Assembly (NCBI GenBank): GCA_964546285.1
Contig: CAZJJK010000085.1
Coordinates: forward strand, 1-14,610
Length of the DNA: 14,610 bases
Direction: 5' to 3'
From: CAZJJK01 sp964546285
GTDB taxonomy: Bacteria > Spirochaetota > Spirochaetia > Treponematales > Breznakiellaceae
Part shown: in pieces, positions 7,493 to 14,439 of the stretch
Layout: each line of letters starts with the position of its first letter
How positions within the stretch are numbered: the first letter of the stretch is position 1
Position numbers and translations under genes: made by a program
The notes under the pieces: model-generated
What the model was told of the DNA's origin: nothing
What the model saw: only the letters and a program-made list of their open reading frames with translations
Databases searched by the model: none

Positions 7493-9724
7493 TTAAGCGC
7501 TTACCCCAACCAGTGTGCCGACAACGCGTATGATAAAACCGAGTATCCATCCCAGAGAAAATAGAGAAACAAAACTGAACCCTAACCAAGCCCAACCCAA
7601 TTCCGCTTTGATGGTCGCCAAGGTCGCAAAGCAGGGAGGGATGACAAGGACAAACAGCATTAGAATAAAGGCGGTCAGGGCATCAAAGCCAGGGTCTGAA
7701 CGCAAGGCATCGCTTAATCTACGTTCATCAGCGTCCTCGCCAGCCGCGTAGAGTACGCCAAGAGTAGAAACAACTACTTCTTTAGCCGCGAACCCAGTCA
7801 GCATAGCCACGCTTACACGCCAATCAAAGCCAAGAGGACGAAAAACCGGCTCCACGAATTTTCCTATTCGCCCGGCGGCGCTATATTCCAAAGCCAAAGC
7901 AGCGTTAACGTTAGTCTCAGCGCTGGATGCCGCAAACGCCGCGTTATCCGAATTCGCCGAAGATATGTTATCCACCGCTGGCTTGTATACGGGGAAATTA
8001 ACCATTATCCAAATCAAGACGGAAGCGCCTAAAATGACCGTACCGGCTTTTTTTAGGTACTGCAGGGTCTTATCCCAGACATGCCAGAGAAGCCCGTTCA
8101 AAGTCGGCATCCTATATGGGGGAAGTTCCATAACAAAGGGCGTCGCCTCGCCCTTGAGTACGGTCCGCCTTAGAACCAAGGCCGAAAGAAGAGATAGAAC
8201 TACGCCGATACCGTAAACCGCCATCACAGCGCTTGCCCGGTTATTTGGGAAAAAAGCGGCTGAAAGCAAAGCGTAAACAGGTAATTTAGCCCCGCAGCTC
8301 ATCATTGGGATAACTAGTATAGTAACAATTCTGTCGCGCCGATTCTTTAGAGCGCGCGCGGCCATCATAGCTGGGACAGAACAGCCAAAACCAAGAATCA
8401 TTGGAAATATCGATTGACCATGGAGCCCAAACGCGTGCAAGAGCTTATCGGAAGCGAAGGCCGCCCGGGACATATACCCGGTATCCTCAAGCACGGAAAG
8501 TAGGAAAAACAATATAACAATCAGCGGGACAAATGAAAAAACACCGCCGACACCGCTTATTATACCATCAACAATAAGAGAACGAATCCACCCTTCCGGT
8601 AAAAACCCTGAAACCAATCCAGCGAATTTCCCAAAAAACATTTCAAGCCACAAGATTGGATATTCGCCTAGTAAGAAGGTGGTTTGAAAGACGCCCCAGA
8701 GCACTAATACGAAAATAGGCAAAGCTAAAAAACGGTTCATGATAACGCGATCGATAGCCTCAGTCGTTGAGAAATCGTCAATTCGGACTCGTGAGACCGC
8801 CTCAGCCAAGGCGCCGCGGATATAGCCATAACGCTGCTCGGATACTACGATTTCGGCATCACGCCCAAAATGCGTTTCCAGCCAAGTTATAGCCTCCGAA
8901 GCCACATGGCGAACCTCATCAGCTCGGCGATGATCGCTCAAACGCGTATCAGCGTCCGCGTCTTTCTCTAACAGCTTAACGGCAAGCCAGCGAGCGGGAT
9001 AGCGCGCGGAAAAGTCCTTATCGGAAAAAATTAGCTGTCTAAGCGGGACTAAGCGGCTTTCAATTTCCGTGCCATAATCCAGAGCGCCGTTTACTATGGA
9101 GCAGTTGGCCGCGGCCTTGCCAAGCTCTTTATCGGAAGCCATAGGAACGGGGGCGCTTGTTTCCGAGGGAAGCCGCTGTGATAGCGGTGTGTCCGCGTCT
9201 ATAGCCTTTCCATAACCGCTGTCCGCGACGCTGTCTATAGTGTCAAGCAAAGCGTCAAGTCCTACGCCGCGGCTGCCTATGGTTTTTACCAAGGGCAGGC
9301 CAAGCAACGAAGACAGAACACCCGCGTCTATACGCAAACCCTTGCTCTCGGCTTCATCGCTCATATTCAGAGCGCCGATCACCGGCAAACCCAACTCCAA
9401 AAACTGTAGGCACAGATAGAGATGCCGTTCCAAATTTGTGGAATCCAATACATCAACAACTAAATCAGGTTTTTCCTCAAGCAAGAAATCCCGCGCGACC
9501 ACTTCGTCCTGAGAATAGGCGGTTAAACTATATATTCCGGGAAGATCGATAAAATGGTAGACGCGTCCGTTTCTTTTAAGCGAACCTTCTTTCTTTTCCA
9601 CAGTTACGCCGGGATAATTGCCAACCTTATGGCGAGCTCCCGTCAGGGCATTAAAAAGCGACGTCTTACCAGAATTGGGATTGCCGGCTAAGGCTATCCT
9701 AAGTGAACGTTTAGCGCCAGCCAT
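7493..9724 (-). CDS. feoB: Ferrous iron transporter FeoB
   Basis: 743 residues, close to the usual FeoB length. An N-terminal GTPase domain shows G1 GNPNSGKTS (14-22), G2 region NYPGVT (36-41), G3 DLPG (60-63) and G4 NMSD (120-123), followed by a helical regulatory domain. A poorly conserved linker of about 45 residues (about 168-215) precedes it. The membrane part starts near 330 and carries Gate motifs GYMSRAAF (416-423), GFGCSVPA (445-452) and PMMSCGAKLPVYA (473-485), with the conserved pore cysteines C448 and C477. A second Gate region follows (GFAAKEVVVSTLGVL). FeoB moves Fe2+ into the cytoplasm. The ATG at 9722-9724 lies inside the end of feoA, with GAAGG seven bases upstream, implying translational coupling. 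No feoC is seen downstream. Confidence 0.97.
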   Translation of the reverse strand: MAGAKRSLRIALAGNPNSGKTSLFNALTGARHKVGNYPGVTVEKKEGSLKRNGRVYHFIDLPGIYSLTAYSQDEVVARDFLLEEKPDLVVDVLDSTNLERHLYLCLQFLELGLPVIGALNMSDEAESKGLRIDAGVLSSLLGLPLVKTIGSRGVGLDALLDTIDSVADSGYGKAIDADTPLSQRLPSETSAPVPMASDKELGKAAANCSIVNGALDYGTEIESRLVPLRQLIFSDKDFSARYPARWLAVKLLEKDADADTRLSDHRRADEVRHVASEAITWLETHFGRDAEIVVSEQRYGYIRGALAEAVSRVRIDDFSTTEAIDRVIMNRFLALPIFVLVLWGVFQTTFLLGEYPILWLEMFFGKFAGLVSGFLPEGWIRSLIVDGIISGVGGVFSFVPLIVILFFLLSVLEDTGYMSRAAFASDKLLHAFGLHGQSIFPMILGFGCSVPAMMAARALKNRRDRIVTILVIPMMSCGAKLPVYALLSAAFFPNNRASAVMAVYGIGVVLSLLSALVLRRTVLKGEATPFVMELPPYRMPTLNGLLWHVWDKTLQYLKKAGTVILGASVLIWIMVNFPVYKPAVDNISSANSDNAAFAASSAETNVNAALALEYSAAGRIGKFVEPVFRPLGFDWRVSVAMLTGFAAKEVVVSTLGVLYAAGEDADERRLSDALRSDPGFDALTAFILMLFVLVIPPCFATLATIKAELGWAWLGFSFVSLFSLGWILGFIIRVVGTLVGVSA

Positions 9725-9980
9725 GAGCGAACCTTCTTCGTCTTTGAAAAATAGGGCCTATCGGATCTACCACGATAGCGGCCGCCTCCCGTTCGCGTAT
9801 TAGTATGTCATATCCCCTAATACGTACTTGAATAGGCCCCCGCCAAAAGCTCCTACGCACCACCGAACCCTCGGCGCCGGCCGTAAAACCCATATCGGCC
9901 AAGCGCTTACCAATTTCCCTTCCGACTGTTACGCCGCGAACAACAAAAGATGTCCCACAGGGCATTTCGGATATGACCAT
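9711..9980 (-). CDS. feoA: FeoA, small SH3-like partner of FeoB
   Basis: 89 residues with the FeoA SH3-like fold. The conserved RLADMGFTAGAE segment is at 26-37, and the closing strand pattern GPIQVRIRGYDILIREREAA is at 48-67. A basic tail (RRRR, 80-83) extends past the usual end and overlaps the start of feoB by 14 bases. FeoA is a cytosolic accessory protein needed for FeoB activity. The ribosome site AGAGG lies four bases before the ATG. The gene is the first of the feoAB operon, expressed from the strong promoter at 10047-10075. Confidence 0.93.
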   Translation of the reverse strand: MVISEMPCGTSFVVRGVTVGREIGKRLADMGFTAGAEGSVVRRSFWRGPIQVRIRGYDILIREREAAAIVVDPIGPIFQRRRRFAHGWR

Positions 9981-9994
9981 AGTTCCTCTTTATA

Positions 9995-10010
9995 GTTAGT
10001 CTCTTCTAAC
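9995..10010. repeat. Short inverted repeat in the feoA leader
   Basis: GTTAG (9995-9999) and CTAAC (10006-10010) form a perfect 5-bp inverted repeat around six bases, 15-30 bases before the feoA start codon and just upstream of its ribosome site. It could be a small operator or a weak RNA hairpin; it is too short to be sure. Confidence 0.3.
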
Positions 10011-10015
10011 CTTCT

Positions 10016-10035
10016 AGGGACAACGACGCGTCCCT
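10016..10035. promoter_or_regulatory. Hairpin at the 5' end of the feoAB transcript
   Basis: AGGGAC (10016-10021) and GTCCCT (10030-10035) form a perfect 6-bp stem with an 8-base loop. Read on the minus strand it would begin only a few bases after the predicted feo transcription start, as a 5' protective or regulatory hairpin. Read on the plus strand it is followed by TTTTT (10035-10039), like an intrinsic terminator that would block stray rightward transcription towards znuA. Confidence 0.45.
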
Positions 10036-10046
10036 TTTTATGGTTA

Positions 10047-10075
10047 TATATATCTAACACTTTCCGTTATGTCAA
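10047..10075 (-). promoter_or_regulatory. Near-consensus sigma-70 promoter of feoAB
   Basis: Minus strand TTGACA (10070-10075) is followed by exactly 17 bases and TATATA (10047-10052). This is the best promoter match in the window. It gives a leader of about 60 bases to feoA. No obvious classical Fur box was recognised over it, so any iron control is not visible to me. Confidence 0.75.
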
Positions 10076-10154
10076 TACCCAAACCCCCAAATTTGTCCAA
10101 ACGCTTAAAGAAGCAGGCTCCTTATTGAGATAGACAGAGGGATAATGGCGGCTC

Positions 10155-10183
10155 TTTGTTTTGCGAATCATTTGCGTTATATT
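10155..10183 (+). promoter_or_regulatory. Candidate promoter and operator region of the znu operon
   Basis: TATATT (10178-10183, 5 of 6) lies 17 bases after a weak -35 (TTTGTT, 10155-10160). The spacer holds a direct repeat TTTGCG (10160-10165 and 10171-10176) spaced 11 bp, one helical turn. Flanking it are two nested inverted pairs, GGGATAA (10139-10145) with TTATCCC (10183-10189) and ATAATGG (10142-10148) with CCATTAT (10191-10197). These are candidate sites for the Fur-family regulator encoded at the end of the operon. Confidence 0.4.
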
Positions 10184-10210
10184 TATCCCACCATTATGGA
10201 GGGCTAGTGT

Positions 10211-11197
10211 ATGCGCTATTTCCTGATACTCCTTTTAGCGCTTTGTCTTGCGACACAAGGCCATGGCTTAGGTTCCACGGATCGAGAAAGACCAGGTAAA
10301 ACCATCGCGGTCAGCATTCAAGCTCAGGCTTATTTCGCCAAGCGCATAGCTGGCGATAGATTGAGAATAGTAAGCTTACTTAACCCCGGCCAGAGTCCTC
10401 ATTCCTATGAACCAAGCCCACGCCAGCTAAGCGATCTTTCATATTCTAGCGTTTGGATTACCATTGGAGTGGAATTTGAGGATGGCTTAAAACCAAAAAT
10501 AGCGGCTTCTTTCCCAAAACTATCAATCGTGGATGGAACGGAAGGAGTGCGGTTCCGCTCCTTGGATAATGGGGGGGGTGAGCATTTTCATGAAAGTTCC
10601 CATATCGATGAAGATGTAGAAACACCCAATCGCGACCCCCATATTTGGTTGGGAGCGGAGGCGGCTAAAACTATCACGCTAACGATGGCGAAAGTCTTCG
10701 CGGAAATAGACCCAGAGGGCGCTAACAGCTATATGTCGAACGCTCAAGCCTTCGCCGAGGAAACGGACACGCTTTTCACGAATCTTAAGATCAAGCTGGC
10801 CGCCCTTCGCGGCCAAGCTGTTTTAGTATACCATCCGGCTTTTGGCTATTTTCTTGATGAATTCGATATACGACAGAAGGCGGTGGAAACAGGAGGCAAG
10901 GAGCCAACGCCAAAGCAATTGAGCGCGCTAATAGAGGAAGCCCGCCGCTCGGGCATACAGACGGTCTTTGTTCAAAGCCAATTCCCGGCTAACGCCGCCA
11001 AAACAATAGCGGATAGCATTGGAGGAACGGTTATAGAATTGGATCCTCTGGCCTATGATTGGCTCGTTAATATAACGTCGATGGGAGAAGCCTTAGCTTC
11101 GCTTATAAAACATGAAGCGACTAATGACGCCAAGCTTCCCTTCATGGAAAAACCCGAAACCGCCGCTACCGAAGATAAAGAGACAAGCCATGATTGA
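10211..11197 (+). CDS. znuA: Metal ABC transporter substrate-binding protein (ZnuA/TroA family)
   Basis: 328 residues. A hydrophobic N-terminus (1-20) acts as an export signal; a typical lipobox is not clear. The cluster A-I metal-binding fold shows ligands H64 (in SPHSYEPSP), H144 (DPHIWLG), H208 (VYHPAFGYF) and D278 (ELDPLAYDW). The His-His-His-Asp set matches TroA of Treponema pallidum. The loop before H144 has a short acidic, His-rich patch (EHFHESSHIDED, 124-135), common in zinc-binding members and shorter than in many ZnuA proteins. Zn2+ is favoured from the loop and the Fur-type neighbour, but Mn2+ or Fe2+ is possible. GGAGGG lies seven bases before the ATG. It is the first gene of znuA-znuC-znuB-zur and overlaps znuC by 8 bp. 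A run of eight G (10571-10578) lies in the coding sequence. Confidence 0.92.
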   Translation: MRYFLILLLALCLATQGHGLGSTDRERPGKTIAVSIQAQAYFAKRIAGDRLRIVSLLNPGQSPHSYEPSPRQLSDLSYSSVWITIGVEFEDGLKPKIAASFPKLSIVDGTEGVRFRSLDNGGGEHFHESSHIDEDVETPNRDPHIWLGAEAAKTITLTMAKVFAEIDPEGANSYMSNAQAFAEETDTLFTNLKIKLAALRGQAVLVYHPAFGYFLDEFDIRQKAVETGGKEPTPKQLSALIEEARRSGIQTVFVQSQFPANAAKTIADSIGGTVIELDPLAYDWLVNITSMGEALASLIKHEATNDAKLPFMEKPETAATEDKETSHD

Positions 11198-12023
11198 AGT
11201 GACACACAAGGCCGTTCATAAACGGCCGACGGAAACGGAAGCTAAGGTCGCCGTCCGTTTCTCAGCCGTAAGTTACTCTTATGGCGAGATTCCCGTGCTA
11301 CATAATGTGGACTTTCATTTCCATGAAGGGGAATTTGTCGCGCTGGTTGGGCCAAACGGTTCCGGCAAGACAACGGTGCTTAGGCTTATTCTCGGCCTTG
11401 CCGAGACTCAGGCTGGATATATATCGGTACTTGGCGGAACGCCCAAAGAAGCGCGATCGGAGATCGGTTATGTTCCGCAAAACGCGGTATACGACCCAGC
11501 CTTTCCAATAAGCGTGGCCGATGTTGTGCGTATGGGACGCCTTCGTTCTAAGCATCTGCGTTATAATCAGGCTGACAGAGCCGCCGCTGACAGAGCCCTT
11601 GTTTTGGCGGACATCGGCGATCTAGCCGGCCGCGCGTATTCCGCTTTATCCGGCGGCCAACGACGCCGCGTTTTAGTCGCCCGAGCCTTAGCGGCCGAAC
11701 CGCGCTTTCTTATTCTTGACGAGCCAACCGCGAATATGGACGCGGACAGTGAAAACAGACTGTACCGCGCCTTAGGCTCGCTGAAGGGGAAAACCACTAT
11801 TCTAGTGGTAACCCATGACAATGGTTTTGTTTCAGCCTTGACCGATACGATACTCTGCGCTGGCGGGCGTGATAACCAGGGGCATCGCGCCGAGGGGAAT
11901 ATAGTGCGCCATCGTTCAGTACCAGCCAGAGAAGCGCCTAAAGAATTATTTGGCGGTGACGCCCTGAAGGTTCTTCACGACACAGCCCTACCCGCGAACG
12001 ACTGCGGGAAGAAAGAGGAATAA
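11190..12023 (+). CDS. znuC: Metal ABC transporter ATP-binding protein
   Basis: 277 residues from ATG 11190. An upstream in-frame ATG at 11112 would extend it 26 residues into znuA and gives a non-homologous N-terminus, so the later start, overlapping the znuA stop by 8 bp, is chosen. Motifs in order: Walker A GPNGSGKTT (54-62), Q-loop Q97, signature LSGGQ (153-157), Walker B LILDEP (174-179) and H-loop H209. It would dimerise under the ZnuB permease and drive metal import. The tail after H209 (about 65 residues) is not conserved-looking. A 12-bp sequence, GCTGACAGAGCC, is duplicated at 11571 and 11586, giving an ADRAA-ADRAL repeat in the helical subdomain. Confidence 0.94.
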   Translation: MIEVTHKAVHKRPTETEAKVAVRFSAVSYSYGEIPVLHNVDFHFHEGEFVALVGPNGSGKTTVLRLILGLAETQAGYISVLGGTPKEARSEIGYVPQNAVYDPAFPISVADVVRMGRLRSKHLRYNQADRAAADRALVLADIGDLAGRAYSALSGGQRRRVLVARALAAEPRFLILDEPTANMDADSENRLYRALGSLKGKTTILVVTHDNGFVSALTDTILCAGGRDNQGHRAEGNIVRHRSVPAREAPKELFGGDALKVLHDTALPANDCGKKEE

Positions 12024-12027
12024 ACCA

Positions 12028-12876
12028 ATGAGAAGTTTTCTGGCCGCCGTGCTCGATCCCTCTCTATCCTTGATTCGTAATGCTTTGATAGCCAGCCTCT
12101 TATCCAGCCTCCTCTTCGGGGTTCTTGGGTCGATAGTTACCGTTAAAAGAATCGCCAGTTTAGCCGGCGCCATATCGCACGCCGTACTTGGCGGTATCGG
12201 GTTGGCTCTTTTCCTTTCCGTTAGAGGCATTATTCCAGGTATTCCGCCGATCGTGGGGGCCTTGGTGTTCGCGTTGCTGGCCGCTCTGCTTATTGGGCTT
12301 GTTACCCTAAAAGCCAAACAGCGCGAAGATACCGTAATCAACGCGATTTGGGCTATCGGTATGAGCCTTGGGGTCCTCTTTCTTTCTAAAACTCCCAGCT
12401 ATATCGATCCAATGAGCTATCTTTTTGGCAACATCCTCTTGGTTTCCCAAAATGACCTTATCCTCTTGGCGATACTGGGGGCGGTCGTTTTATTTTCCGC
12501 CTGGCGCTTTTACCCACAGCTTGAGGCTGTCGTCTTTGACGAGGAATTCGCCAGAACCCGAGGAGTCCCCGCTGACGCTATTTTTATCGCCGTCTTAAGC
12601 GCGACAGCCGCCGCCGTCGTTCTGCTCCAAACCTTTGTTGGAATCGTTATGGTAATTGCCATGCTAACGCTGCCGGCTGGTACGGCGGCGTTCCACGCTC
12701 GCAGCTTAGCGGGAATGATGCTTGGCGCCGGGTTTTTATCAGCCGCCTTTTCCGTAGGGGGACTTGCCCTTGGTTGGACTCTAGATCTTCCAGTCGGCGC
12801 GGTGGTGGTGGTTCTTTCCGGTTTGGTTTTTCTCGCGAGCGCGGCCATACGTGTCAGACGCCGTAGGAAAGCTTGA
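12028..12876 (+). CDS. znuB: Metal ABC transporter permease (ABC-3 family)
   Basis: 282 residues, almost wholly hydrophobic with about eight to nine membrane helices and a basic C-terminus (RVRRRRKA). The N-terminal region carries the family's conserved ISHAVLGGIGLA segment (49-60) after VKRIASLAG. The later TLPAGTAAFHARSLAGMMLG stretch matches the cytoplasmic coupling region of ZnuB/TroC-type permeases. It forms the channel of the importer. It begins four bases after the znuC stop, with GAGGA inside the end of znuC as ribosome site. Its stop (TGA) overlaps the ATG of the next gene by one base, showing a single transcript. Confidence 0.94.
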   Translation: MRSFLAAVLDPSLSLIRNALIASLLSSLLFGVLGSIVTVKRIASLAGAISHAVLGGIGLALFLSVRGIIPGIPPIVGALVFALLAALLIGLVTLKAKQREDTVINAIWAIGMSLGVLFLSKTPSYIDPMSYLFGNILLVSQNDLILLAILGAVVLFSAWRFYPQLEAVVFDEEFARTRGVPADAIFIAVLSATAAAVVLLQTFVGIVMVIAMLTLPAGTAAFHARSLAGMMLGAGFLSAAFSVGGLALGWTLDLPVGAVVVVLSGLVFLASAAIRVRRRRKA

Positions 12877-13289
12877 TGACAAGGGCAAGAGAAGCGGCCT
12901 TAGCCATATTAAAAGATGCTTCGCAACCTCTATCAGCCAGCGGCATCGCAAACGCCCTTAGATCAAGTTGCGATCAAGCTACGGTTTATCGTTCACTCCA
13001 TTACCTGGAAAGCGCCGGGCTAGCTGAATCCTTTATTTTGCATTGTGCTGTGTACGGGACCGAACGCTATTGGACTCTCGCGAAAGGACACCGACATTGG
13101 TTCCACTGCCAGCATTGCCATCGTTTCACGGAATTAAGCGCCTTTTGCCCCGCTGAAGAGGCGGCTAAAGACGCTCTAGAGCGCGGACTGAAAATTACGG
13201 GTCATGTACTCTACTTCACCGGTATCTGCGATCATTGCTCCTCCGCTTTGGCAAAGGCGCAAGCCTTAGGCGAGGCAGGGCCTTCCTAA
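12876..13289 (+). CDS. zur: Fur-family metalloregulator, probably Zur
   Basis: 137 residues from ATG 12876, which overlaps the znuB stop by one base (TGATG). A TTG one codon earlier is less likely. Residues about 3-55 are the winged helix, with recognition-helix sequence SCDQATVYRSLHYLESAGL (31-49). The dimerisation half has both structural-zinc pairs, C78-x2-C81 and C118-x2-C121, plus H72 and H74 near the regulatory site (GHRHWFHCQHC). Location as the last gene of a zinc-type importer operon suggests it senses Zn2+ and represses the operon when zinc is plentiful. Fur, PerR or Mur roles are not excluded by sequence alone. AGGA is found about nine bases before the ATG. Confidence 0.85.
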   Translation: MTRAREAALAILKDASQPLSASGIANALRSSCDQATVYRSLHYLESAGLAESFILHCAVYGTERYWTLAKGHRHWFHCQHCHRFTELSAFCPAEEAAKDALERGLKITGHVLYFTGICDHCSSALAKAQALGEAGPS

Positions 13290-14377
13290 TCAAGATACCG
13301 TAGCTCTATCATCAGTGGTAAATGATCGCTTAGACCGTACCGAGTTCTCGGGTTATACGCGACAGGACGCCCATCGGAATCAATAAAGGGGCTTGAGTCA
13401 AGCACCGCGAAAGCACCTATTTCCCAAGATATGCCATCAAATAAGGCGGCATTCGCCAAGACATGATCAATCCGTTCCCATTCGCCATTATAGAAGTAAG
13501 AACCTTCCCAAGGCGCATGGTTCCAGGGCGAATAAAGCGCGGCGGCCTCCGGCAATCGCGTGCTGCGAGGCGGCTTTTCACTGGAAAGAACGAGACAATC
13601 CGAAACGCTTAGCCCAGCTTCCGCGACAAGCGAGGCCGCTTTTTCGTGATCCGGCAGCAAGGCGGTAAGCGCGGCACCGCCTCGTCTAAAAAATTCATTA
13701 TCGTTTTCATTTAGATCACCTAAAACGAGGGCTTCGCGACCGCCGTTTTCATTGGCCGCTAAAGCATTCAAGCGCCTAGCCAGGACACGAGCCTGGGCGC
13801 GGCGCAGTTCTTCAGTTTCATCGGCGCCGCCCAATTTTGATTTCCAGTGGCACAGAAAGATCTTAAACGGACGAAACCCTCCAAGGTCCACCTCCAGAAT
13901 AGGCCGAGCGCCCTCCAACCCATCTATCGCTAGAGCGTGGACCCGCGCGTTCGCTAGGGGCAAACGGCTGAGAAGACCCAGCGATAGCGCCGCGCCCGGC
14001 TCATGAGCGCAGGCCGCCCATCGATATTCAAAACGGGAAAGAGAAGTTTCAGCCAAATCACGCAGAACAGCTTCATTCTCTATCTCCTGTAAAGCCAACA
14101 CATCGGGGCCGCCAGGAACAGCGCTCTCCAAAGCTTCAGCGATAGCGTCCAAACGCGAACGGTATTTTTCGTTTGACCATCCGGCCTGCGGCGTATATTC
14201 GTTGTATTCGGTACCCTCGCCCGCTCCATTGAAAAGGGCCTGTACATTCCAGGTAACAATCGTTACCACGCTTTTTTCGGCGTTCTCTTCAGCTGGCCGG
14301 AAAAAGCACGAGCAAAGGAGAAAAGAAAGAAAGACCTGACTAAAAAATTGAGGAAAAGTGCGAGCGTTTTTTTTCAT
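13286..14377 (-). CDS. Endonuclease/exonuclease/phosphatase-family lipoprotein
   Basis: 363 residues. The N-terminus has Lys-Lys, a hydrophobic stretch and a lipobox LCSC with C24 as the predicted lipidated cysteine, so the protein should be membrane-anchored outside the cytoplasm. The EEP fold is shown in order by TWNVQALFN (42-50, N44), ALQEIEN (95-101, E98), LCHWKSK (175-181, H177), LGDLNEND (219-226, D221/N223), ERIDHVLAN (301-309, D304/H305) and LSDHLPL (349-355, D351/H352), the complete metal-dependent catalytic set. It may degrade extracellular DNA or remove phosphates; the substrate cannot be read from the motifs. GGGAG lies six to seven bases before the ATG, inside a hairpin. Its stop overlaps the stop of zur by 4 bp. 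Confidence 0.9.
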   Translation of the reverse strand: MKKNARTFPQFFSQVFLSFLLCSCFFRPAEENAEKSVVTIVTWNVQALFNGAGEGTEYNEYTPQAGWSNEKYRSRLDAIAEALESAVPGGPDVLALQEIENEAVLRDLAETSLSRFEYRWAACAHEPGAALSLGLLSRLPLANARVHALAIDGLEGARPILEVDLGGFRPFKIFLCHWKSKLGGADETEELRRAQARVLARRLNALAANENGGREALVLGDLNENDNEFFRRGGAALTALLPDHEKAASLVAEAGLSVSDCLVLSSEKPPRSTRLPEAAALYSPWNHAPWEGSYFYNGEWERIDHVLANAALFDGISWEIGAFAVLDSSPFIDSDGRPVAYNPRTRYGLSDHLPLMIELRYLD

Positions 14378-14381
14378 ACGA

Positions 14382-14406
14382 TTCTCCCGCCTATAGTACG
14401 GGAGAA
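14382..14406 (-). promoter_or_regulatory. Hairpin covering the ribosome site of the EEP lipoprotein gene
   Basis: TTCTCCCG (14382-14389) and CGGGAGAA (14399-14406) form a perfect 8-bp stem with a 9-base loop between clpP and the EEP gene. On the transcript the GGGAG ribosome site of the EEP gene lies in the 3' arm, so folding would hide it. It could also be a clpP 3' end hairpin, although no U-tract follows. Confidence 0.5.
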
Positions 14407-14439
14407 CGCATCATATCGCTTGAGTTTTTGATTAGGCGC

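Noticed and set aside
9981..10075. Metal-sensing riboswitch in the feoAB leader
   Set aside because: The predicted leader is only about 60 bases with two short hairpins, too small for the known large metal riboswitch folds.
11112..11189. Upstream ATG for the znuC ATPase
   Set aside because: It would give 26 residues of Pro/Lys-rich sequence made from the znuA coding region in another frame. ATG 11190 at the stop-codon overlap fits operon structure and family length.
11988..12341. Antisense open frame of 117 codons opposite znuB
   Set aside because: No ribosome site or family resemblance; explained by codon bias of the overlapping permease gene.
12510..12848. Antisense open frame of 112 codons opposite znuB
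   Set aside because: Ala/Thr-rich translation mirroring hydrophobic codons of the permease; no independent support.
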